Source of the DNA: Bipolaris cookei
Lineage: Eukaryota; Ascomycota; Dothideomycetes; Pleosporales; Pleosporaceae
Assembly (NCBI GenBank): GCA_002286855.1
Contig: NRSV01000065.1
Location: 124,001 to 188,000, forward strand
DNA: 64,000 nucleotides
Direction: 5' to 3'
Shown in pieces: positions 1 through 11,359 of this stretch. How positions within the stretch are numbered: position 1 is the stretch's first letter; each line of letters opens with the position of its first letter. A program made the translations under genes and the position numbers. The notes below the pieces were generated by a model. It worked only from the letters and a program-made list of their open reading frames with translations. It was not told the origin of the DNA and did no database searches.

Positions 1-543
1 TACGATTGGCAAAAAGAAAATCAGATCAGAGCGCCCTGCGGGATCGGAGCGATGCTCGAAACAGACGTACTAACCACGTCTTCGGTATCTACCTCGGATT
101 CGCGAATCCCCCAATCATCTAGAATTTTCTGGAGTAAAATTGCGACGAATCTGGGTAGTCGTGGGAACGATATTGCAACGCAATTTCACAGCAGCTGAGA
201 TAAGTCGTTCCTTGGTGGGGGTCGGGGCCCGTGCACTAAGATTTCGAGATGAAAGGAAAACCCGGATTCTGAGAGTCTGTGGAGTCGACCTCATTTCGCT
301 AGCAAATGATACCAACTTGGCAAGAGACTGAGAAAGGAAAAAAAGCCTCGCGCCAAACATCCCTGCAGTGGATCTGGTGTGATTATCATTAATGCGACGC
401 AGATTCCTGTTCTTTCCCTCGCACTCGTATTCCCCATGAACGCTTTGCGACCAGGGTGGTGTGCTTCTCGAAGGGCCGATAAAGATTCCTGATAGTAACC
501 AATCCGGACTCAAATGGCAATGCTGCTGAAACCATTTCCCAAT
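1..543. other. 3' flank, no gene seen
   Basis: This stretch lies downstream of the minus-strand gene that ends at 544. Short open frames exist on both strands (up to about 130 codons), but none shows a recognisable domain, codon structure or splice continuation. It is most simply 3' UTR and spacer. Confidence 0.5.
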
Positions 544-2118
544 CTAATGGTCCCCAGCCTCCCGTTTGGGTGATTGCATATATCCGCGATCCCAATGTTG
601 TTGTTGATGTGTTCCATATTTTTGGGTTTCAGGTTGAACAGCCGTAGAGGTTGGCGCGTAGCTTGGCTGATTGTGTCCTGGTTGTTCACTTCTTTGAGAC
701 GAGGCTGTGTACACCTGGTCTGCATTATGGTGTCCTTTGCCATCTGTGTCTCTTGCTTCTTCTGCCATGTCGCCTTGCCGCACGATCGTCTCGTGTGCAA
801 GGCCGGAGATAGTGCCTCTACGACTCAACGAACCGCTGGGGCCGTCCGGCGCCCGCGTGGATGCATCAGATCGGTTTCGAGCGTGTCCTCGCCGACCTGG
901 TGTCGATGTCGAAGACGACGATTTGTGCGAGAAAGAAGGTGATGCATTAGATCCTGGCGCCGATGTAGGATGTGGCGCTGGTTGGTGTGGGCCTTGAGCC
1001 TTGCGCTTTTTTGGGGAGCTGGTGTACTCTAGGTCAGACGCATGCGACGCTGCACGTTGCCGTGACTGGTGAACAGGCGAAGTTTTGTATTTACCTGAAG
1101 GCGTAGCTGGCGGGTTCCCACTCGAATTCTTTTCTTGTGAAGACGAGGATGGGGGAACCCAGTGGTGGAAATATATTGAGGGGGATGATTGGTCCTGCTG
1201 TTGCGTCTGTGTCTGTTGTAGTTGTTGTACTCCAGCTGGTGTTGCAGGCGGCTGTTGTATAGTCATTTCGTTAGTCGTTAACCGCGGAAGTTGTGACGGT
1301 GGTAAGGATCGTGGTGCTGATGTAGGGGGGCCACCGAGGCCGGCTTGTGCAGCTCTTGCACGTGGTGAGAGCTGTCCTCCAGTATATACTGGATTCGAGA
1401 GTGATGCTTGTTGATTCTGCGTAGGCAGCGGTTGTCCAGGTAGAACTGCCGTTGGGGGAACTATCGCTTGTGCGGCTTGCACTTGGCCAGCATACGCTGT
1501 CGACTGTGGTTGTCCGATCATCCTTGGGTCTCGTCGGAGATCTGGAGAAAGTTGTGGTTGCGCCTGAACCTGTGCTTGTTGGTGGGCAGCTTGAACTTGT
1601 GAAGTGTACTGTTGTATCCATTCGGCACTGATATTTGCAAGGCTGCCTCCACCAATGCCGGCGAATATTATAGGTACCAGATGAGGCGGTACTCCGCCTT
1701 GCATAGATTCTCTAAGCATTGACTGCTCGACCTTTCGTTGCTCAAGCCGTAAAGTTTCCTGCCTGGTCTTCTCCTCCTCTTGCTTGCGTCTCTCCTCTTC
1801 AGCTTTGGTCGCCAACCAGTTCTTCATTCCATCTTCGGCACCTTGCCACTGAGAAGGAGCCGGAGGTAATTGACCCAGTGAGGAAGATATTGATGGAGGT
1901 CCTCGCGCCGGATCTGGCAGCGTCATTGCCGAGGGAGGAGGCAACCCTCGGTGAGGCGTGCTCATCGTGTGAGAAGAATTGGCAGACTGTGAGAGAGGTG
2001 ACCCGCCGTGGGGTTTGTCAGAGTATCGAGTAGCTGTAGAAGATGAAAAGGCTGCAGAGTATGCATGAGGTTTGAAGTCGAAGTCGGGCTTGACTGGATT
2101 AGAAAGTGTGAGCAACAT
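544..2118 (-). CDS. Low-complexity fungal protein with short coiled coil, function unknown
   Basis: One 524-codon frame opens with a true ATG at 2118; an in-frame ATG at 1965 (residue 52) is an alternative start. I do not recognise a named family. A charged helical segment rich in Glu/Lys/Arg (about residues 95-140) leads into a short hydrophobic patch with GIGGG near 155. A Gln/Pro-rich middle follows (about 170-310), then a Ser/Pro-rich tail with a basic SPKKRK stretch near residue 370 that could be a nuclear localisation signal. Composition of this kind is common in fungal nuclear or scaffold proteins, but that is inference. A long uninterrupted frame through biased sequence supports a real gene. 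The exact start, and whether a small 3' intron exists, is uncertain. Confidence 0.7.
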   Translation of the reverse strand: MLLTLSNPVKPDFDFKPHAYSAAFSSSTATRYSDKPHGGSPLSQSANSSHTMSTPHRGLPPPSAMTLPDPARGPPSISSSLGQLPPAPSQWQGAEDGMKNWLATKAEEERRKQEEEKTRQETLRLEQRKVEQSMLRESMQGGVPPHLVPIIFAGIGGGSLANISAEWIQQYTSQVQAAHQQAQVQAQPQLSPDLRRDPRMIGQPQSTAYAGQVQAAQAIVPPTAVLPGQPLPTQNQQASLSNPVYTGGQLSPRARAAQAGLGGPPTSAPRSLPPSQLPRLTTNEMTIQQPPATPAGVQQLQQTQTQQQDQSSPSIYFHHWVPPSSSSQEKNSSGNPPATPSGKYKTSPVHQSRQRAASHASDLEYTSSPKKRKAQGPHQPAPHPTSAPGSNASPSFSHKSSSSTSTPGRRGHARNRSDASTRAPDGPSGSLSRRGTISGLAHETIVRQGDMAEEARDTDGKGHHNADQVYTASSQRSEQPGHNQPSYAPTSTAVQPETQKYGTHQQQHWDRGYMQSPKREAGDH

Positions 2119-5100
2119 GAAGGAAGGTGGAGCCGATGCGGAGAATATGGTGAGAGCAGTCCGGCATTGAAATGAGTCGCTTTGGGTGGCGCCAGAAATT
2201 TTAAGTTCCGGAAGGAGAAGGAATGGTGTACATACTTATTTCGCCAGGAGCATGTTCACTAGAAGCACTGTCCACATGACCCAAGATGAGATCAGTAGCC
2301 GTTGCCTCAGAGCCTAGGCTTAATATGTCCCCTGGTCCGGGAGCCTCAATCTGATTCGTGATTATGACAGGGCCACAGGGAAAGAGAGGGAGGGTAACGG
2401 GCAAAGCTCGATGCAAAGAAGATCAAGCCCCCTCCCGTAAATGGTCGCGTGGGCTGGCGCGGTCGATCCGGTCCAGATTAGAGACAGACGAAAGAAAGTG
2501 CGCAGCGGTGGGGAATGGCGTGCAAGAAGGAAGAGGACCGACTGGAGTCGGGCCAACCGACGGCAATGACGGCGCCAGAGGCTTGAGAGCAGCACAGAGA
2601 AACGGCACGCCGTACGTCAAGGAAAGCCGATGTGTGGCGTTCTGCAGGTGATGGAGGGTAGGGGACTTAGCAAGGATATGCATGGAAAGAAATGGTTGTC
2701 AGCGAATGCACTGTTGCTGGAACTGCAGTGCGCGTACTTTTAGTCCCACCATGCAACACGCCTGAAAAAGGACTCCATTTTGATGCAAACTCTGGTAGTG
2801 GTTCCCACATGTGGCGCTGGAATTCGCCGCAGGAACATGTCCCGCTGCCAGCCAAGCATACCACATACTCAGCTCAGCACCGGCAGTGGTAGTTGGACGT
2901 TATGTACTCGTACATCCGACTCTCGCTAGACACATTGGCCTGGCAAAGCGGCTACCATGACTCTGGCCCCATTCTATTACCCTGATCTCGCCCATGGCAA
3001 GGTAGTCTAAGGGCGATACGATACATGGTTCCTTCTACGTACACACATACACATGCACACGACGTGTCTTTGCTTTGTGCTGTGTACTACAGGACGCGAG
3101 CCCTGAAAAGTTGCGATATAGTACACTTATGTATACGTGGTACAGGGAACGCCCAAACCTGGCTTTGGTGCAGAGCGGCTCTATTCTTTTTGTCGGGTGT
3201 TGGGCTTCGATTGTTTGACGTCGCGCCCACTTGAAATGGCATGCCGTACGAATTGGGTAGTTTGGCGTGTCACTCTGCTCTGGAACACGTCCATCGCTAC
3301 TTCATTCATGACACATGCATCTGTGGGCGCCGCGGCTCAAGGATTACAATGTGGACTGACTGGCGTGGCCTTTGCAGTCTAAGCCGTGCGCTAACACCAA
3401 CCAGCAGGGTCAACGTCCGGGAGGAAGCGAGCGCAAGATTACCGCTGCAGAGGTTGCTGTGGCCTGGCTCTCTCCAAGGCTGCCCACATGGCATGATGAG
3501 GAAATGAAGGGTCATCTCCGTCGTCACGTCTTCAGCCAGATAATAACCCGAAGGGGAAGCGTAAAATGAAGGCTTCGTGTTCAAAAGAGCCTCCGTGCAT
3601 GGGCACGAAACCTTGGAATTGGTGGAAGTATAGTATCCTGTAGCCCAGCTGCAGCACCCGTTCCGAGCTTAGTGTAATGCCCGAACAAGTATACAGATAC
3701 CGTCGTAGCGTCAACGGCTGAGCACAGTTTGATGACTAGCACAGACAAAAGTGGTACGGAAAAAGGCGCCGGCCTGAACCTGTCAGTCTTGGGGTGACCC
3801 CTCCGGATCGACAAAGCCCGACAATCATTATGGCCCAATCGATAAGGATGGTGACCATGCGCTCCGACACGCGATCCAGGATCTAGGGTAGGGTGTCAAA
3901 GTGTACACCTACCAGGAGCTGGACTTGGGTAGATGAAGCAAAAATGGGGGCCTTCGCTCGTGCGCGCCCCTCCGTTCCGGTAGGTGGAGTTGACTACTTA
4001 GAATAGCGGAATGCCAGCAGCACTGACGGCGAGTTCCCACAATAGCACGTAATAAGGTCGCAGATGACAGCTTGCAAGCCACGATGGACAAAGGGACGGG
4101 TCAACAGATGCGGCGTTGCGCAATGCCCGGGCGCCTGGCACCAGCTCGAACGATCGCCTCGAGACGTAAATTTCCGCGTCGGCGCTGAAACTATGCTTAT
4201 TCGGGTCATGCAGCGGATCTACGTGAAACTCGCGGCGCACCGGATCTGTACGAAGGATCTTTGAGTATGATTTCAGGCGACGGCTGGCTAGTCTCCCAAC
4301 CAATCACCCGCAATCTGCCCTGGTGATTATCATCATAACAGTCGAAATGGGGACACCATGGCGAAATTGCTCGTGACTGTACTGCGTAAGCAGAAATGAC
4401 AGTGGGGAGCAGTCTCTGTAGTCTAGATTGAGTCGACAATTTCTCGACCAGGACGCTACCATATGAGTAGAGTAGAGCTGTTTTCAGTAAATCATCCTAG
4501 ATGACGACCTGTCTGTGTCTGAGTATATACACACCCACGTGTGAACCCAGCCAAAGGGCAAGTATCAAAGAGTGCACGGGGAAGGATCCTGTAGAGCCGC
4601 GAGGCGAAAGATGGCAGTCATGGCTCTGACAGCTGTCTCGTACCGAGCCCGGATGTGTGACGTGTATCTATGTAGTTGAAGATGACTTCGAAAGCCTCGA
4701 AGGGGGGACAACTCACCGATAAAGAAGGCGACCATCTGCCGACAAGGCAACCCGAAAGGCGATTGATGTTGCGGCTGCAACACAAGTGCCAATCAGGCCG
4801 TAATGTGTGAGCAAACAATAGGCTTGCAGTCGCATGGTGTTTTTTGTTTTGTTTGAGCAAGAACAGAATGTAGTATGTACTCGTACTCTCTAGCAAGCCG
4901 CTCAAGGCATCGGGGGTCGGAAACAAGGGATGCCGCGAAAAGCTGCCGCTGCTGCTACGGCATCCATGGGTAACAGGCAGGGTGAGGCGGACAATGGGGG
5001 AATAGATGCTGTGCAGTGCACGTAAGCTGCAACTCAGACGTCGATCATTCGTCTCCCGCATCTGAGAACCGTCTCGCTGGCCACCCCAGTCAGATCGATT

Positions 5101-6925
5101 AGCGTATCCAGATGTGAAGGACTTACACGGGCCGGCTAGTCTTTCGCTGCATAGGCTCCGAACCTGCTGCCTCTTGCACCGCTGGCCGTCGCTTGGCCTT
5201 CCCTAACCTCACCTCACCTAGCAAGCGATGTAGTGCAGTTGCGGGACGGCTGTTGCACCCCTCCCCCCCTCATCCGCGTCTACCTGGTTCGCTTCTAAAT
5301 TGAGCCAAGGAGCGCTGATCTTTGCTTCACCTTTGAGAAAATCAGACCACAGATCTGCATCGGCGTGCTCTGTTGTTGCATCTTGACCGGCTCTGGTACC
5401 CATGAATGAAATCGAGGCGCAGCTTTGCCAGTTGTGCTCGGAGCAGCCGATACATTGATGCTCGTCGTCGACGCGGCCACCCAGTTGCGATCGGAAAACG
5501 GTGGTTGGGGAGGCAAAGTGTGCGCGCCGTGGGGAGGCGAAGCAGTTCATCGGGAAAGTGCTAGCGGCAGTTTGCCACCCAAGTCAACCTGAGCATCCCT
5601 GATTGCCTATTTGGGTACATTTCCAGCCTTCCCCGTCGCCTGTCGTCATTGTTGCCGGCACCGCATTCCCAACACTCTGCCGCTCCGGTTGCACATACCT
5701 TGACACCGTGCCGAAAGGTTGTTGGAGCAAAGTCTACTAGCATGTAGTAAGTATTGCCTCATCTTCCACCCGCTATGCCACCCTCTCCGCAAATTTCACT
5801 CTTTATGGCTTGAAATCCCCAAACCCTCGCTGGTTGGTGCAGCTACTATGTACACCACGTTCTCAAATTGCCGGGCGTATCAATCACTTTCTATTGACCA
5901 CCCCCTTTGATATGCCTCATTAGTCAAACACTACTCTCACGTTCTCCCGTACTCGCTTCGATCCGCCTCCCCTGGCAGCGTTCCCGGAGGTACTGCCCCT
6001 CTTATCTCTAGCTCAAAACACTACTCTCCTGAGCCAAGCAAATACTCCAAACATTCAGCCCAAACAGCTTCAATCCTCTTATTGCCCTTCTTCCTATCGG
6101 ACAATCTCCCGATCCATGTGTTGACAATGTTTAATATGTCAATTATCAATAAGCCACCAACCCCCGTTCTCTCTCAATTAAGAAATTGCCTTTCATAGTC
6201 TTTACCAATTAGTGACTATGCACCAGCATCACCATGTTCAGACTGGATAGCTTGATCAACTAGTATGTATTATGTGGCTACGTGCAAAGCCTAGATTATA
6301 TTGGGTATACATGAATATATGCAAACATGCAATGCTTCCCTATGCCGTTTGGAGAAAGAACGCCGTCTCTGGTATATTGATAGGGGATGCGTGAACAGAC
6401 TCGGAAAAGAAGGAACAAAAAAGAAAAACAAAAGGTATCTTGATCAGTAATCGTCGCAGCCGTGCGCCCAACACCAAACCCCAGCTCAAAAGGGTTAGGC
6501 CTGGAAAAACGCTTTCCCAGAAACATCCATGTTCAGACCGTGACCCGACGGTGGGCAAGTGAGGCATCATTGATACCAACGCAGTGGCAGCGTCGTTCGG
6601 GAGGCACCGCTAAAAGACGCCCAAATGGTAAACAGGAAGTGATGTGTCGCGGCTAAAGTGGGCAGCATCCCACTAAAAAAGCAAAAGGTATCTCGTGTTG
6701 CAAAACCTTGGAAAACGTAAAACGTGCCAGCCACGTTGAGATTTGCGCGCCACCGATCCCAAGAGATCGACCCGGTAGCTTCTGGAAAAGGCCATGGAAG
6801 GAGGCGGGGCGAGGGTTCAACAGGAAGCGTTTCTGTCTTCGGTGCAAGATCACCCTTCAAATCGCAATGCGCCCGCAGAGCCTGAAGTCGGCGCTTCCAT
6901 CGCATTGCAGTTGGAACCGCCTACG
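2119..6925. other. 4.8 kb stretch without a supported gene
   Basis: All open frames here are short (mostly 60-150 codons), overlap on opposite strands and lack domains. The left end must hold the promoter of the gene starting at 2118 and the right end the 3' UTR of the TBC gene. Composition is mixed with no strong AT-rich tract and no repeat array that I could see. A small spliced gene cannot be excluded by eye. Confidence 0.45.
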
Positions 6926-9389
6926 TCAAGCATTGGCTCGTTTCTTCCTCACCTTGTATTCTGCCTTGGCTACCCGCATCAGCATATCCTCATCTTTAAT
7001 CGGGATCCATGATGTCAGGACCTTCATAGCATTCTCAAAGTCAGAATCAAGCAAGATTTCTCGTGTTGCATCGATGAGTGCAGCTGATGTAGCATGCAAG
7101 ACATCCATATCTGCGCTGAACTTGGATGCTGGTGAAGTAGCGTGGGACTTGTCACCCAACAGCATGAATACGTCCCAAACGCGGAGTTGTGCTGGAAATG
7201 GTAACGAGTAATTGAATAGAGTGAGGTACCATCGCGTACCGTATGCGGTTGATGTGATACCCAAGTCTGTCTGTGAAGTGTTGTGTAAGCCGATATCCCA
7301 TGATTCTGTGTTGTGAAGTTCGACTTACCAGCTTCTGCGCAATGTCACCTCCGCGCAGCCAGTTGAGCTCAAAATCGTCAAGAGCCTCCATAAGGCCTTC
7401 AAACCCTGCCTCGTAGAGCCTCTCCATGCCCCGAAGCTGCCACAATCGGACGAGCATCACAAATGCCCGGTCTTCTTCATAATAGCACAGAAGCGTGGCA
7501 GCCAACGAAGCCATACCTTGAACATAACCCGTTTCGGGCAAATACAATGACATTGCGTGAAGTACACGGAAAAGTAGTCGTTGTCCACCACGATATCGGC
7601 GTCGGAACATGATGTGTCTGTTGATGGTGCGTGGTACATCGACATCGATCTGTACATCGTCGGCGGAACTCTCTTCTTGAAGCTCATAAAAGTTGACAAT
7701 AAGTTCCTCCTCAGTTGGACTGTCGGCATCCGCGTTAGCGCTTGCAGCCAGGAAGGAGTACCATGCAGTCGCTCTCCAGCGATCGGGAATGCCTTTCCAC
7801 GTGCGAGATATGACTTTTGGGTCTTTGGTCTCGAATTCGAAAAGCATGCCCCCCTTATCTGCACCTGCTTTGACAACCTTTGCCATCTTGCGCCATTTTT
7901 CGTTCCTCTCGATTTCCTTTGCCTTCATAGCTCGGGCAGCCCTACCGCCCTCCTTCTGTTCAGCAACCTCAGCCAAGCCTGGTGGTAATTTGAGCATATC
8001 GCTTGCTTCGTCTCTCAATCGGCGGTCGCGGTTGTTAGGTAGTTTGTTCGCGGCATGGCGCAAAGGCTTGAAGGTCGTACGGGAGTCCGATGTCTTTCCA
8101 GAGAAGATAGATCTAGCAGGCCTGGAAGATCTGCCGGAAAACCTTCGTTTGAGTGAGCCAGCTCGAGGACCGCCAGACTTTGTAGAAGGCGCACGTGAGA
8201 CACTCCGGCCTAATCGGCGACGTCTGGGCTCTTCAGATAGCAGCTGCAGCGTTGTGGTGACTCGTTGCATGTGCGGTTCGTCAGGGCCGTCTATGCCTTC
8301 GCTGTTAGATTTTGATCTCGACCTCTTGGGAATAATGAAGCCATATCGATCAACCTCGCCGCCCTCAAGATCAGCCCAATCCTCCAGCCCGCCAGCAGCC
8401 TCAGTGGGTTCCTTGACGATGACGCTGCCGCGCCTTGAGCTCATAAGGGAGCTATCGTCCTCGATGACTTCCATGGCCGTGTTGTTGACACTGCTGTTAC
8501 CACGATAACTATTCTGGATGCTCCTGCTGTCCTCCTCTGGTGTATCCCAGTTGACGGCGCTCTCGTTTCCGTGCATGTACATGCAGCGCACCTTGCGTGA
8601 CAACGTCATCTCATCAGCGGAAAGAACACGGTGGCTTATGGATCGTGCTCTGACGGAGACACGAGAGGGCGTTCGTGGGGAGAGGAGTCTCGCGGCGGGG
8701 GGTGGGGGTTGCGGGGGCTCCTGCTGCATCTGCCTGGAGGTGGGTTGCGGTCGCTCTTGTGACTTTCGCTGTGTTTGTTCTTGTGATTCTACCTGCTGCT
8801 CCTCCTCTTTTGCCTCCTTCAACACTTCCTCTTCCTGTCGCGGTGGCGCACTCGGTGTGGGCGCGCCTTCTACAAGCAAATCCATCTGCCTACTCTTCTT
8901 GTTTGCCCTTTTGCCACCCAACATCATGCTGCCCCGCTTCGAAAAAGATATCAGCGCGTCCGAGGAAATATCGTCAAAGCCGCCGGTAGGGAAGATGCAA
9001 TCAAGCCCGGAAAAAGCAGCGTCGTCTTCGTCGTGTGCATGTTCTGTCCTAGATGAGCGTTCGTCGTGAATTACAATTGCAGGCAGGCTTGGCGTCCTGT
9101 GCAGACTCCTCGGTGAAGGCGGTTCGTTGATGGTAGTGCCGTTGGATGAGGCCAGGGCCGAATCTCTGCGATCGTCATCGTCTCCGTGTGGTGGCGTGCG
9201 CTTCAAGGCAGATGCGCGGGGTCCTGGCGAAGTGCGCGGTCGGCGGACGTTGGTCAGCCATAAGCGCGACGCCGTGCCTTTTGCTGATAATCCACTTTGG
9301 GGATTCGAGAGTACAGGCGCGAGTGGATTCGAGGCTTCGTACGGCTCCACCGCCGCGTGGCCAGAGGGGTTCACGGCCTCATCGCTCAT
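6926..9389 (-). CDS. TBC-domain Rab GTPase-activating protein
   Basis: Two exons, 9389..7329 and 7270..6926, are joined across a 58 bp intron (donor GTAAGT, acceptor CACAG), giving 801 residues. Keeping the intron would shift the frame out of the domain. The first 500 residues are disordered, rich in Ser, Arg and Glu/Gln, with phosphosite-like RRxS stretches. The TBC domain fills about residues 520-790. It shows the arginine-finger motif IxxDxxR (I581, D584, R587) and the glutamine-finger motif YVQ (Q624), so both catalytic fingers are present. Proteins of this family accelerate GTP hydrolysis on Rab proteins in membrane traffic. The particular Rab partner cannot be told from the sequence. 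The ATG at 9389 is the first in frame. Confidence 0.9.
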
Positions 9390-11359
9390 GATGTGCGACG
9401 CGGGTCCTGGTCATGGAATCTGTCCCGGGCAAGAATAGTGGCGGGTAAAGCGAAATGAAGGGGTGCGGTCGAGACGACCCCCTGCGGCAATATATCCAAA
9501 ATATGTACAGCGGCGAGAATGTCAGAGTTGCGTTTTGGGCAGTGCAGCGGCTCCAGTATTGTGGGAGGGGAAAATGCGGCAGTGCAATTGAAAAACAGAA
9601 AAACGTCTGCGCCAGTTTACTGCATCAGACGAGACCCTGGCTTGGTACTTACACTGGGGAAAAGGGGCGTCGCTATCCGCCGGGGTCGTGGGTCGGTCGT
9701 GGGTCGTGGGTTGTGGGTCGCATGCCTTCTCCAGACTTGCTGCCGGTCGGAGATTGCTAAAGGCGCCGCTTTCGTGTGACACCTGCTCACAGCACCGCCG
9801 CGGGCTGTACTTACCCAGACCTGGCCATGGCATACTTGCTTTTTCGCATCCTACGCAGCATTTTCCATATTACATTCTCGTGCGCTGTCGAATCGTTCTT
9901 CTTCGTTGGTGCTTTGCACGTCCAGACGACGCTTGCCACTACCAGAAAGCTCAAACACTTCGCTTCCCAGTTACGGCCCCTCATGACGATCGCTGACCCA
10001 CGTGTCAATAAGCTCTTGGTCCTGGCTCACTTCTCAATACTAATCTGTACTATCAATTTCCATTGTTGTTCCTTCAGCTCAATTGCTGTCGTATCATATA
10101 TTGTACCATGAATACTCCATCAGAGCAAGGTCTTGGTTATAGAAATCACTGCATCGAGAGGTCCTCTCGCAACACCAGAGTTGCACATGCAATAAGCCAG
10201 AAGTTTATGGCCTGCTTACTTGATGTTCGCAGGGGTCGGCTTACTCTCTTAGCTTTTTTTAGACATAAGATGCTTGTCTCCACTTATGCTCACTTTTCCG
10301 TTGGCTATGCAACCCATTCGCGGCCTCGTGGATCCCACAAGTCCTACGGCGTACTACATGTGCGCATGATTGTGAAAAGGGGGGCATACAGCTCGTGTGT
10401 ACTGGGCAATCCCTCGACTAAGAAACCATATACTGCCAGTCACTATCATCTAGCGTCGGCCGGAACCAGAACCATAAAATGCTGTAACCGGTCCTTTCAA
10501 TAAGCACCTTGCACAAGTCGAACTAAAACAGTAGTCACCGGGGTTCTCTATGATCCCAAGCGTCTAGGTACTGGGTTCCCATATTCTTCGACGTAACAAA
10601 GCACGTTGATGCGAGAACCTCCAAGGCACGGAGAAAAGTCTTATCTAAAAAGAAGAAAAGTCTACCACCTCAAACACTATCCCAAACAACAACAATCCTA
10701 GAGAAACATACACTCCAAAACTCGTCCAGCGTCTCGATGACGCAATCCCAATCATAGAAATCACACTACTCCAGTCCGCTTCCTTTTCTCCGCAAGTGTA
10801 CGCGCGTAACGCCCTAACCCCCGAACATAGCAACCCTCATTAAAACCACTTGCCAAAATCTTCCAGCAAAGATAGCTATTAAATCTCCTGCGTATGTAAC
10901 ATATGTACATCACCGAAACTACTTGGTAGCCCGAAACGCCCTACATACGGGTACAAGGATGCACCCCTTCCCTATAACACGACGATATATATAGTAAGCC
11001 ACGTGAGCAAAGTGTAGCGTGGGGAGGGGGGATCTAGGTTGTAGCTTAATTGAAGACAAGCAGGGAAACTTAATTAGAGGGTGTTCGTTGTTCAGGGCTA
11101 GCTTGATTTAACGTGTGGTCTATCATAGTGGTAGATGAAGAAAAGGAAATTATCAGAGGCGTTTGTATCGATCAAAGTATGACTATTTTTGGATCCTCGT
11201 TTGCAACATCACTTTGTTGATTGAGTAGAACTAGCTACATTCAATTCGTGCCATCAGATGTTAGAAAATACCAATTCGTCTCCAAAACTTTACCTTTCTT
11301 CTATATTCCACAATGCAAAGAATAATTGCTCTGGTATTTCATTTCCTACATAACCCAAC
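9390..11359. other. 2 kb spacer, no supported gene
   Basis: This lies between the 5' end of the TBC gene and the 3' end of the Rqc2 gene. It carries a small GTCGTGG-type tandem repeat near 9.7 kb and otherwise only short overlapping frames. The right part (about 10.6-11.3 kb) is moderately AT-rich, as expected for a 3' flank. Confidence 0.45.
9685..9720. repeat. Short GTCGTGG-type tandem repeat
   Basis: Variants of GTCGTGG/GTCG occur about four to five times in 36 bp, roughly 300 bp upstream of the TBC gene start. It looks like a minisatellite. Confidence 0.6.

Noticed and set aside
4618..5061. 147-codon minus-strand frame
   Set aside because: Composition looks random (many Ser, Leu, Arg, His), with no signal peptide or domain.
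7693..8508. 271-codon plus-strand frame
   Set aside because: Antisense to the TBC gene's Ser/Arg-rich N-terminus; biased composition opens the opposite strand, and no domain is present.
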